Assembly: GCA_037447655.1 (NCBI GenBank)
Contig: JBBHKE010000641.1
Coordinates: 1 to 16,135, forward strand
DNA from: Zygnema cylindricum
Taxonomy: Eukaryota > Streptophyta > Zygnematophyceae > Zygnematales > Zygnemataceae
Length of the DNA: 16,135 nucleotides
Direction: 5' to 3'
In this document: in pieces, positions 11,201 to 15,440 of the stretch
How positions within the stretch are numbered: the stretch's first letter is position 1
Layout: every line of letters starts with the position of its first letter
The notes under the pieces: model-generated
The model's input: the letters and a program-made list of their open reading frames with translations, nothing else
Databases searched by the model: none
What the model was told of the DNA's origin: nothing
Program-made: the position numbers and the translations under genes

Positions 11201-11458
11201 TGAACTTCTGAATCTCCCTCCCTCTCTCCCCACCCCCATCAGTCCCCTGCAGCTTCTTCCCGCCACTGAATCCTTCTCCCCCTCCCAACACATGACGTCA
11301 TCGACAGCATGTCTATGTCCCAAGTGACGTCATTGTGGCGGGCCAGCGGAGCGAGAGGATCTGCGCGGAGAGTGAGAGAGGGACGCACCCTTCTCCTCCT
11401 TCCGCCGCTTCTCTCCCTTCAGACGATGGGCCGCGCGCTTGGCTCCCTTGGCCGCCAT
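1..11458 (-). CDS. REC: REC/TSS-type clustered mitochondria (CLU) protein, 18 coding exons, 3' end outside window
   Basis: Exons, high to low: 11458-11389, 10261-10200, 9883-9791, 9082-9010, 8632-8081, 7934-7879, 7681-7552, 7302-7261, 7070-6510, 6285-6131, 5864-5352, 5155-5093, 4560-4459, 4307-3834, 3699-3607, 3121-3020, 2089-1058 and 722 to beyond 1. Every intron is GT-AG and phases match across junctions, except for one frame error inside exon 7 and one inside exon 11. Order of parts: basic N-terminus; ubiquitin-like CLU N-terminal domain (about residues 25-115); acidic linker; CLU domain (about 265-600); central eIF3-p135-like region (about 690-1015); five TPRs (about 1020-1250); acidic, then Gly/Ala-rich tail with the plant VALAPPG block. 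Family knowledge: CLU proteins are large cytosolic proteins, some RNA-binding, needed for mitochondrial distribution; the plant REC/TSS clade affects chloroplast compartment size and growth. Function in this organism is inferred. No signal peptide or membrane segment is seen. The alternative FRIENDLY/FMT clade is less likely because that clade lacks the [11 protein letters not shown] and VALAPPG blocks. Confidence 0.96.
723..1057 (-). other. Predicted intron 17
   Basis: A 335-base intron is proposed from donor GAG-GTATGA to acceptor ACCGCAG, both phase 0. An intron or frame change is required here, because the TPR-exon frame stops at 1054-1052 while the VALAPPG frame is a different one. The exact ends are uncertain. 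The segment also stays open in the exon 18 frame, so acceptors such as CTCCCAG near 885 would be possible with another donor. Confidence 0.55.
1058..2089 (-). CDS. REC: REC-like exon 17 (TPR array, [12 protein letters not shown] motif, acidic tail)
   Basis: The start is fixed by the CAG at 2092-2090 and by the join [17 protein letters not shown] (family GTKALAKLVAVCGPYHR). Four further roughly 42-residue TPRs of the kinesin-light-chain type follow, for example [20 protein letters not shown] and [20 protein letters not shown]. Then come [20 protein letters not shown] and [16 protein letters not shown]. The rest is low-complexity Glu/Gly/Lys sequence, with REGWKWS in the place where the family has EGWQEAV. 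The chosen end is a donor GAG-GTATGA at 1058/1057, because an in-frame TGA follows at once and phase 0 suits the next exon. That end is a prediction; the TPR part is certain. Confidence 0.93.
2092..2205. repeat. Long poly-G:poly-C homopolymer tract
   Basis: On the plus strand, about 114 bases of G are interrupted only by one T near 2116 and one A near 2135. The final 70 bases (2136-2205) are uninterrupted. It lies in intron 16, one base before the acceptor on the minus strand. The true length in the organism may differ, since such tracts are unstable and error-prone to sequence. Confidence 0.95.
2206..2610. repeat. G-rich purine tract (GGGGA/GAGAGGGG-type degenerate repeat)
   Basis: The plus strand is nearly all G and A, with repeated short units such as GGGGAGAG and GGGGAAGG and several G runs of 8-18. 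Two near-identical segments around 2266-2283 and 2386-2403 each contain GTTGGCAGGGAGGAGG, suggesting local duplication. It lies inside intron 16; the transcript strand is C/T. Confidence 0.9.
3020..3121 (-). CDS. REC: REC-like exon 16 (first TPR)
   Basis: Reads [20 protein letters not shown], then [14 protein letters not shown], matching the plant block HVACSSADGRTLLESSKTSL. This begins the TPR array. Acceptor TTTGGCAG and donor AAG-GTGAGA; 34 codons, phase 0. Confidence 0.97.
3122..3606 (-). other. Intron 15
   Basis: 485 bases, AAG-GTATGT to TTGGCAG, phase 0. It contains a purine-rich plus-strand stretch (about 3171-3270) and otherwise unremarkable sequence. No conserved exon or RNA gene is recognised. 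Confidence 0.92.
3607..3699 (-). CDS. REC: REC-like exon 15 (end of central domain)
   Basis: Thirty-one codons reading [20 protein letters not shown], then [11 protein letters not shown]; family: VGLELVPKDYEM, PFKKFDIISMVPVYK. The acceptor is TTGGGCAG, preceded by a long T run. The donor is AAG-GTATGT. Phase is 0 on both sides. Confidence 0.96.
3834..4307 (-). CDS. REC: REC-like exon 14 (central eIF3-p135-like domain)
   Basis: Opens [20 protein letters not shown], then [16 protein letters not shown], with a later block [16 protein letters not shown]. The family has KLPHVQSLCIHEM, RAYKHILQAVVAA and LRKFSILRGLSHK. Between the blocks, roughly 55 residues are hydrophilic and low in complexity (Glu, Arg, Gly, Ser), longer than the matching loop in Arabidopsis. 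The acceptor is GTGGGTAG, a TAG with a weak pyrimidine tract. The donor is AAG-GTGAAT. It has 158 codons, phase 0. Confidence 0.95.
4459..4560 (-). CDS. REC: REC-like exon 13 ([16 protein letters not shown] block)
   Basis: Reads [20 protein letters not shown], then [14 protein letters not shown]. The first 25 residues match Arabidopsis TSS essentially residue for residue, one of the most conserved segments in the CLU superfamily. It has 34 codons, phase 0 on both sides. The acceptor is TGTGCCAG and the donor is the consensus GTG-GTAAGT. Confidence 0.97.
4561..5092 (-). other. Intron 12
   Basis: 532 bases, CTG-GTACGG to GTGCCAG, phase 0. It is AT-rich relative to the flanking exons. The words AACTCTAAACAGG and GACTTTAAACAGG recur near 4828 and 4707, a weak local repeat. 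Nothing else is recognised. Confidence 0.92.
5093..5155 (-). CDS. REC: REC-like exon 12 (central region)
   Basis: Twenty-one codons: [20 protein letters not shown] plus L. Joined to exon 11 it is colinear without gaps with the family stretch GFHLKSPRELIEMARKYY and then TALPKL. The acceptor TTTTTTGCAG is strong and the donor is CTG-GTACGG. Phase is 0 on both sides. Confidence 0.95.
5352..5864 (-). CDS. REC: REC-like exon 11 (central region, [13 protein letters not shown] block) with a frame disruption
   Basis: The first part reads [20 protein letters not shown], then [15 protein letters not shown] and [16 protein letters not shown], the hallmark block just before the central domain. Conserved sequence downstream ([28 protein letters not shown]) lies in a different frame. 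The charged segment between also reads more family-like in that second frame from about 5625 down. The exon is 513 bases, but phase 2 entry and phase 0 exit require 514 or 511, so one base is missing or two are extra near 5600-5630. Left uncorrected, the first frame stops at TAA (5512-5510). No GT-AG intron of plausible size explains the switch. The donor is ATG-GTAGGC. Confidence 0.9.
5953..6112. repeat. Pyrimidine-rich tract in intron 10
   Basis: The plus strand is C/T with scattered A, including CTCAACCCCTC units. The transcript strand is therefore G/A-rich, beginning soon after the exon 10 donor. Intron 10 spans 5865-6130 (266 bases, phase 2). Confidence 0.85.
6131..6285 (-). CDS. REC: REC-like exon 10 (end of CLU domain)
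   Basis: Reads [20 protein letters not shown] at the start and later [15 protein letters not shown]; family: TLGVVVVRHCGYTAIVKV and then DEQPEGGANALNVNSLR. The exon ends AAC AG, phase 2, with donor CAG-GTGGGA. The next exon supplies T to complete Ser (NPN-S-LRTLLH). The acceptor is GTCAGCAG. Confidence 0.95.
6417..6454. repeat. (GA)n microsatellite in intron 9
   Basis: A plus-strand GA dinucleotide run with one GGG interruption, within intron 9 (6286-6509). In the transcript it is a CT repeat about 56-93 bases after the exon 9 donor. Confidence 0.95.
6510..7070 (-). CDS. REC: REC-like exon 9 (CLU domain core)
   Basis: Begins [17 protein letters not shown], then [40 protein letters not shown] and [14 protein letters not shown]. 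These are the invariant CLU landmarks (GFRxNTWxVPP, WGGDGGG, [13 protein letters not shown], LLKGxTADES). It has 187 codons, phase 0 on both sides. A roughly 25-residue Gly/Ser-rich insertion follows the LFVD helix. The donor is CAT-GTGAGT. Plant CLU proteins usually have the same block in a segment of very similar length. Confidence 0.97.
7261..7302 (-). CDS. REC: REC-like exon 8 (CLU domain microexon-sized)
   Basis: Fourteen codons: [14 protein letters not shown], matching the family block AYDALMKAFIEHNK. The acceptor is GGGACAG, after a T/G-rich stretch, and the donor is the consensus AAA-GTAAGT. Phase is 0 on both sides. At 42 bases it is the smallest exon. Confidence 0.93.
7421..7541. 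repeat. GA-rich purine tract with a 20-base G run, intron 7
   Basis: A plus-strand GA microsatellite at 7421-7440, then purine-rich sequence, then G at 7509-7528 and AG repeats to 7541. It lies in intron 7 (7303-7551). In the transcript the CT and C tract starts about 11 bases after the exon 7 donor. Confidence 0.93.
7552..7681 (-). CDS. REC: REC-like exon 7 (CLU domain) with a one-base frame disruption
   Basis: The acceptor is CCGCGCAG and the first codons give VRLCTGK in the frame set by exon 6. The family sequence then continues only in the next frame: [20 protein letters not shown], followed by [14 protein letters not shown]. Dropping one A from the six-A run (plus-strand T run 7659-7664) restores exact colinearity with the family stretch SSGKPFTVVASRTGF. 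The exon is 130 bases, while phase-0 neighbours on both sides require 129. Without correction the frame ends at TAG (7570-7568), giving a protein of about 339 residues. This is either a homopolymer indel in the assembly or a true lesion. The donor is AAG-GTGATT. Confidence 0.88.
7832..7857. repeat. (GA)n plus A10 tract, intron 6
   Basis: A plus-strand GA repeat ending in a ten-base A run, in intron 6 (7682-7878). In the transcript it reads T10 followed by CT repeats, starting about 22 bases after the GTAAGG donor of exon 6. Confidence 0.93.
7879..7934 (-). CDS. REC: REC-like exon 6 (CLU domain)
   Basis: The acceptor GTATTCAG is preceded by a 16-base T run about 40 bases upstream. With the T carried over from exon 5 it reads [19 protein letters not shown]. 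The family has Y-IRR at the junction and ends LFQID, so the usual Tyr is Ser here. The donor is GAC-GTAAGG, phase 0. The length of 56 bases is 2 + 18 codons. Confidence 0.88.
8081..8632 (-). CDS. REC: REC-like exon 5 (end of N-terminal domain, acidic linker, start of CLU domain)
   Basis: Opens [20 protein letters not shown], matching EDYTEEQATAHIRRLLDIVA of plant homologues. A charged low-complexity linker of roughly 130 residues follows, rich in Glu, Lys and Gly, with a polyalanine patch near 8170-8215. It then reaches [19 protein letters not shown] and LMPPVQ, the conserved entry to the CLU domain (family: LGQFYEFFSFSYLTPPIQ). The length of 552 bases equals 2 + 183 codons + 1, so the phases agree with both neighbours. 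The donor is AAT-GTGAGA. The linker is as variable in other plants and is probably disordered. Confidence 0.95.
8633..9009 (-). other. Intron 4
   Basis: 377 bases, phase 1, GAAG-GTTAGC to TGCTCCAG. Its 5' end holds the compound CT repeat listed separately; the rest is plain AT-leaning sequence with no recognisable element. Confidence 0.93.
8899..9004. repeat. Compound (GA)n microsatellite, intron 4
   Basis: About 105 bases of plus-strand GA repeats with GG, AAA and CGG interruptions. In the transcript it is a CT-rich tract that begins five bases after the exon 4 donor GT. Confidence 0.95.
9010..9082 (-). CDS. REC: REC-like exon 4 (CLU N-terminal domain, KPC block)
   Basis: Reads [20 protein letters not shown] and then ELVE, against the family pattern VRGTRLKDSVDIVSLKPC followed by a VEE end. 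It is 73 bases long: 24 codons plus one base. The leftover G joins AG from exon 5 to make Glu (LVE-EDYT). The acceptor is CCCCATGCAG and the donor is GAAG-GTTAGC. The intron that follows opens almost immediately with a roughly 105-base CT-rich repeat in the transcript. Confidence 0.94.
9083..9790 (-). other. Intron 3
   Basis: 708 bases, phase 0, GAG-GTGTTG to CCATGCAG. The 3' part is pyrimidine-rich in the transcript. A splice-like stretch near 9215-9271 could read as a 17-residue peptide but does not belong to the family and ends in a stop. No other gene is seen. Confidence 0.92.
9791..9883 (-). CDS. REC: REC-like exon 3 (CLU N-terminal domain core)
   Basis: This exon has 31 codons, phase 0 on both sides. 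It begins [20 protein letters not shown] and ends FTNYSLSHE. It is nearly identical to the same block of Arabidopsis TSS/REC proteins and is the strongest single identifier in the N-terminal half. The acceptor TTTGTCAG follows a T-rich tract and the donor is GAG-GTGTTG. A short CT repeat lies inside the coding sequence and encodes the YSLS segment. Confidence 0.97.
9884..10199 (-). other. Intron 2
   Basis: 316 bases, phase 0, AAG-GTGGGT to TTTGTCAG, with an A-rich plus strand giving T-rich tracts near the acceptor. Nothing else is recognised. Confidence 0.93.
10200..10261 (-). CDS. REC: REC-like exon 2 (start of CLU N-terminal domain)
   Basis: The acceptor CTGGCAG precedes CTCTCCCC; with the G from exon 1 it reads [21 protein letters not shown]. 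The family counterpart is LPTVIEISVETPDESQVTLK, the first strand of the ubiquitin-like CLU N-terminal domain. The exon ends on AAG before GTGGGT, phase 0. It is 62 bases long, which fits the phase 1 to phase 0 transition exactly. Confidence 0.94.
10701..10730. repeat. Minisatellite, unit CCTCAACC, about 3.75 copies
   Basis: Exact tandem copies of an 8-base unit on the plus strand within intron 1. Related CTCAACCCCTC words occur in intron 10 near 6036-6056. Confidence 0.9.
11293..11332. promoter_or_regulatory. Pair of TGACGTCA (C-box/CRE-type bZIP) palindromes in intron 1
   Basis: Perfect 8-base palindromes at 11293-11300 and 11325-11332, 32 bases apart, 57-96 bases downstream of the exon 1 donor. 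TGACGTCA is a classical high-affinity bZIP site. Two perfect copies this close are not expected by chance. Use in vivo is inferred. Confidence 0.6.
11389..11458 (-). CDS. REC: REC-like exon 1 (start codon, basic N-terminus)
   Basis: The ATG at 11458-11456 sits in GCGCCATGGCG, a good plant start context. It opens [20 protein letters not shown] and then EEK, the Lys/Arg-rich N-terminus with the charged EEK that precedes the first conserved block in this family. The exon ends one base into an Ala codon (AAG G), followed by GTGCGT. The next exon supplies CT, giving EEK-A-LPTV, which agrees with the EEKVLPTV of plant homologues. This is phase 1. The frame stays open upstream for about 220 bases but has no ATG there, so this start is preferred. 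Confidence 0.93.
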
Positions 11459-11770
11459 GGCGCTCTCCCGCTTCCCTCTCCCTCCCTTCACTCCCTTTCT
11501 CCCTGAATGCTCGGAAGTCACGTCACACTGTACTGCCTTCCGTCTCTCTTTCCAACCGCTTCTCTCTCTTACTTCCACTCTCTCTCTCTCTAACTCTCTA
11601 ACTCTCTCTATCTCTCTCTCTCCCTCTCTCTCTCTCTCCCTCACACGATCACTCTCTCCCTCTGACTCACTCTCACTCACTCACTTCCCTCTCTCCCGCC
11701 CTATCGCTTCCTCTCTTCTCTCCGATCCCCGTCCTCGGAGGCCAGGCGAGCGAGCGGCGGCGCGAGGGAT
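11459..11770 (-). promoter_or_regulatory. Probable 5' leader, purine-rich and free of ATG
   Basis: Upstream of the start codon the transcript strand is dominated by GA repeats (plus-strand CT runs, especially 11563-11640). No ATG occurs on the sense strand for at least 270 bases, as expected of a 5' untranslated leader. It contains GTGACGTGAC at 11526-11517, a bZIP-like word. The transcription start itself cannot be read from the sequence. Confidence 0.55.
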
Positions 11771-11774
11771 AGTG

Positions 11775-11819
11775 GGAGAGAGAGAGAGAGAGAGAGAGAG
11801 TGGCGAGTGGCGAGTGGCG
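11775..11819 (-). promoter_or_regulatory. CT tract (Y-patch-like) with adjoining TGGCGAG repeats
   Basis: On the sense strand, about 13 CT dinucleotides (11800-11775) stand upstream of the purine-rich leader. On the plus strand the repeat is flanked by 2.7 copies of TGGCGAG (11801-11819). Plant core promoters often have a pyrimidine patch just before the start of transcription, and I see no TATA box nearby. Core promoter status is inferred. Confidence 0.4.
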
Positions 11820-12043
11820 CCACGCGGGCGGCGAGGCGATGACGCGGCCGCCCGCCGGATCGCGCCAATGGCAGCGAGGGAACTCCCGGATAAGGCATTC
11901 CGTACGGACGGCGTCAAAGGGCAGTCGGAAAATGTTTCCCCCCTGCCCCCTCCGGTAAGGATAGTTTTGGCTTTTCGGTTGGATATTTCGTACTTGCGAG
12001 CTTGGAGGCGTGCGATAACTGTACGGTCTGCGGGATCGCCTCC

Positions 12044-12787
12044 GGATTGGCCGAGAGGCTGCGTGCGTGGCAAGGATATGCGGAGACGCACAGAAATGGT
12101 GTTTCGCTTTTTGCGTCGTCGACTTCTGGTGCGATGTGGATGCTTGGGTTACTTTTGGCGGACGACTCCGACTGGAAAGTCTCCGAACCTGCCCGCCGCA
12201 CGTGTGACTGTCGCCGATGAGCCGGTCACTCATGGACGGGACGTCATTGGTTCGGAAAGATTCAGAAGAGTGGTGGCTCCTTTCGATGGAGTTTGCACAC
12301 GTGCGATGATAATACCAGATTCAGCCACGCTGGCTCTCCTCTCCGGGAAATACGGCTCTGCATGTCCACGTTGGCACTATACACTGAACCTCGAGCGACT
12401 TGGCCAAGGTCAGATTGGCTGGACGATGTCCACTGTCGTACGAGCACGTGGCAGTCTTCCGCGAAGACGGGCTCCGGATATTGCGGCCATTCGTCGTTTG
12501 GCAGCGGCCGCAGGCTGCCGAGCCTCTTGGATTGGAGGTCCGTGGCGCCGACATCTCATGCCCCCCGGGGTTCATAGTTTAGGATGAGGTTCACAGGCGG
12601 GGTTTAAAGGGGAAGTACAGGCGATGTACGGCGATCATCGCACTGCTACTGTAGAGTACAGATCTGTACGGCAACCGATGTCTGGAAACTTCTACGGCGA
12701 GTCGTTATCCGGATTGTGTGTTCCGCGATTTTGGATGACATGCAGATGCTGGAATCCGTACGGAGAGGTCCACCTCTGCGCTGATTG
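12044..12787 (-). promoter_or_regulatory. Several CCAAT boxes in sense orientation, one fused to ACGTCA
   Basis: ATTGG on the plus strand (CCAAT on the gene's sense strand) occurs near 12044, 12246, 12414, 12531 and 12784. Two share the 11-base context GATTGGCTGGA (12413-12423 and 12783-12793). The one at 12246-12250 overlaps GACGTCA, giving CCAATGACGTC in sense, a composite NF-Y/bZIP-like word. Function is inferred. Confidence 0.4.
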
Positions 12788-12889
12788 GCTGGAAACTTCT
12801 GAGAGTCACCCGGACAGGGAAACGGCCGTTTGCGTCGAAGTGACGATCGTTATGGATTTGGAAAACTTCCGTCCAGAGAGAGACACGTG
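12199..12889. promoter_or_regulatory. Four G-boxes (CACGTG)
   Basis: CACGTG at 12199-12204, 12298-12303, 12445-12450 and 12884-12889; the last is in a 10-base palindrome GACACGTGTC. G-boxes bind plant bHLH (PIF) and bZIP factors. One would be expected about every 4 kb by chance; four occur within 690 bases. Confidence 0.5.
12682..12800. repeat. Direct repeat CTGGAAACTTCT containing an nGAAnnTTCn unit
   Basis: Exact 12-base copies at 12682-12693 and 12789-12800. Each contains GAA-AC-TTC, the two-unit core of a heat-shock element, but a third unit is missing, so a heat-shock role is unlikely without more evidence. Confidence 0.45.
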
Positions 12890-12982
12890 TCCCATTCTTT
12901 TGGTTAAGCGGTCCCAGTCATCGCAATAGACATCGAAATTTTCTGGTATCCGTACAACGCTAATAGCTTGCACCGTTGCTCG

Positions 12983-13005
12983 TGACGCGCTCGGAAGGCG
13001 CGTCA
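12983..13005. other. Perfect 8-bp inverted repeat, TGACGCGC / GCGCGTCA
   Basis: The arms at 12983-12990 and 12998-13005 are separated by a 7-base loop. Each arm carries TGACG/CGTCA, an as-1-like bZIP half-site, in inverted orientation. It may be a paired binding site or just a GC-rich hairpin. Confidence 0.5.
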
Positions 13006-13365
13006 GAACGCGGTGGCACTCTGCCATTAGTCTACTGCGGCACTACAGTACCGTACAGCACCGTAACACAGGACGGCTTCTGTTGCTTTTGGGGTTTTTG
13101 CCCGTTTCGGCTTCGCCTCCGGAGCTCGTGCGCCCGTGTGCTCGAGCCCGAGATGATCCGGACACACGGAAACTGTTGGCAACACTATTGCAGTAATTGC
13201 TTCGCAAGGGGAGGATTCCTGCTTCAGTTGAGGGTTCCCTTATTATTTCTTCGCGGCATATCGATGTTTTGTTGCCCGATGGCGCCCGTTGTATTTTTTA
13301 AGACGTTGGCAAACCAGATCTGTTTAGTAGTTAAGCGGCTTGGTGTGTTGAGTGGCGGCATATGA

Positions 13366-15440
13366 CGCGTTTTAGAAGAAAGAGCGTGGTTATGTGCGTG
13401 TGATGTTATGGGTCACTTCATTCTAGTTGCGGTCGAAAATTCTTGGGAGTTATATTTTAATAAGTTCCTGGTTGTTTTTTCATAAGTTCGTCCTTGCTTT
13501 TAGTCAACTACCTTTCTCTCCTTATGTTTTAATATCCTTATCCGTAGCTTTACGACGTGTGCAAGCTTCCATTATGCTTCGATCTGTTATCACGGTTATG
13601 GATCGTCGCCTTATTTCAAATCGCTCCCAATGTGCTCTATAGGCCTTAGGGGCTTTACACGGCTACTTTTAGTGAGTTTTAGTTTGGGTAATTCTTGTTA
13701 AAATTTATTGTTTTGCTCTTACTTTTTTATTTGGTTTTCTCTTCTTGTTCTTTGTTAGCACTTCAGTCCGCTTGTTCACTTAACGTTATTATTCATTCAT
13801 AGGTTACCTTTCGCCATTGTTCATTTTTATTTTTTTTCGTTGGTTATTAGTTTTCTCATTGTCTCACATTCTTTGCCATCGTGTTTTTCTACTATAGTCG
13901 TTCATTTTTTACAAATTTTTGTCCCAAACGCAAATGTTGGATTTAAATGGTACTTGTAAGTGTTTCATATTTGGGGAGTTTGTATACTTATATCGATTTG
14001 ATATTAAGAGTTGTGCTTCTCTAATCCGAAATTTTGTACATTAGGGTGATCGGGGCGACTTTCTTACGTCTTTGTAAGGAGACTTGTTAGACTAGTAAAT
14101 AAAATAGCTTCGATAACTAATTTGTTTTGTACGATTAATGTGATCGTCAATAGATTGTTGTTTGATGTTTGTTTGCAGTTAAGTTTTTTATTTGTAAATT
14201 GTCGCGCTAACAGTTTTGAAGATGCTACATCGGTTAAATCATTATGAATAGTGAATTAAGTATTTGTTTAAATGTATTGCAATGCTTTCATTATAACTGT
14301 TGGCGTGACTCCTATATAAAGATCGTACACGATAAATCATAACAAAAAGGGTAATGGAAACACCTAAACCATGTTTGGGTCCTTCGTTGCAACAACGTGT
14401 GGCGTGTATTAGACTTAAAAGTTGTACCATATATGTACACATCAACGTACAAAGCGATAAAGCACTGCAACACTTCACGGTCACTCAACTAGACCGAGAT
14501 TAGTGCGCAAAACACTAGATACCAAGTAGCGTGCAACGTGAGCGTTCAACTTTTGAACGTGAAAAAAAACGTCGGAGTCATAACCATGTGGCACAACTTA
14601 AAAAAAAAAAAAAAAAAATTGTTTCATTCGTCACTTTCTCAAAATATTACACGTTGTCAATAAAGAAAAAGGTTTTAACAAGGTTTTGGCTTTTGAAATT
14701 GTTAACCATGTTATTTATAATCGTTGCATTGCCATTAAGAGAAAACTTTTTTTTGTTGGATGATTCGCCAAACGAATATGTTTTCCGACAAAAACACATG
14801 TACATAACAGTGTAAAGACAATTGTGAGTGTGGCGACCAGTCTACAGGGCATCGTTGGTATGTTTATTTTTTGTTGACGGATGACTCTATATCACGATGA
14901 ATACTACGGTTTACTTATGTGCGCTAAAGACTACAGTATTTTGTTGCACACGCAAACAACAAACGTGTCCCCGCAAAAAGCGTTATAATGATCACGTTTT
15001 ACATCCCTATGGGTATTCCAACATCCGAATTAGGGATGTTTCTTTATTTAGCATCTGTCGTCATAATCACATACTCATAGGAAAAAACATAATAAGAAAA
15101 ATAAAAACATGCAAGCAAATATGACACAGATACATTTATTTTTCACTTTAGGAGTTTGAGTATTGCAAGAGGAGCACGAAATAAAACACAAAGAAACACA
15201 CCATAGGTTCATTTCACATATCTCTTTGTTCTTTTATGCCAACCATTTTTTTTCGCTTTAACCACTCTCTTTTTCCCACACGACGTTTTTCCACCCTCTA
15301 ATGCTTTACCTATTTTCCATCCGCGTTTTTTATATGCCTCCCTTTGATGGGAAGACCATGCTAGGGAACACATTGGTCCCTTTTCTTCGCTCGTACATCC
15401 TTTATCCAAAATTTTGTGAACACAACTATGCACGTTTAAA
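13366..15440. other. AT-rich intergenic DNA, nothing recognisable
   Basis: Base composition drops sharply to AT-rich from about 13.37 kb. The plus strand is T-rich to about 14.0 kb, and a 19-base A run lies at 14600-14618. There is an imperfect hairpin with 9-bp arms (15001-15009 and 15031-15039). Open frames are short and hydrophobic or basic by composition. No conserved protein, RNA gene or intact terminal repeat was found. Confidence 0.6.

Larger units (their letters stand above)
10262..11388 (-). other. Intron 1, long first intron
   Basis: 1,127 bases, phase 1, AAGG-GTGCGT to CTGGCAG; the longest intron here. The part nearest exon 1 (11290-11335) carries two TGACGTCA palindromes. Positions 10811-11280 form a purine-rich stretch in the transcript (C/T on the plus strand). 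An 8-base tandem repeat lies at 10701-10730 and a G-box CACGTG at 10538-10543. Long first introns with regulatory sites are common in plants; the regulatory role here is inferred. Confidence 0.9.
11900..13057. promoter_or_regulatory. Cluster of seven CCGTAC/GTACGG sites (SBP/SPL-type)
   Basis: Sites at 11900-11907 (CCGTACGG), 12020-12026, 12625-12631 and 12665-12671 (TGTACGG), 12756-12763 (CCGTACGG), 12950-12956 and 13051-13057 (CCGTACA). The word at 12949-12957 is TCCGTACAA, a full match to the published SBP-box consensus TNCGTACAA. The six-base core is expected about once per 2 kb on both strands together. They lie 0.4-1.6 kb upstream of the start codon. Confidence 0.5.
11820..13365. other. 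GC-rich region with no convincing gene, probable upstream regulatory DNA
   Basis: Several overlapping frames are open on both strands, as expected of GC-rich DNA, and none matches a family I recognise. Codon usage and amino-acid make-up are erratic. The dense regulatory words listed separately are the main content. A divergent plus-strand gene cannot be excluded but is not supported. Confidence 0.55.

Noticed and set aside
11439-12587. 382-codon plus-strand open frame, divergent to the gene
   Set aside because: The first third is translated CT repeat antisense to the start exon and leader. The remainder resembles no family I know, and other frames on both strands are equally open because of GC content.
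12682-12800. Heat-shock promoter
   Set aside because: The two GAAACTTC words lack the third contiguous unit normally needed for heat-shock factor binding.
15001-15039. 9-bp inverted repeat, possible MITE or terminator
   Set aside because: Short arms, a 21-base loop and no target-site duplication; likely chance in AT-rich DNA.
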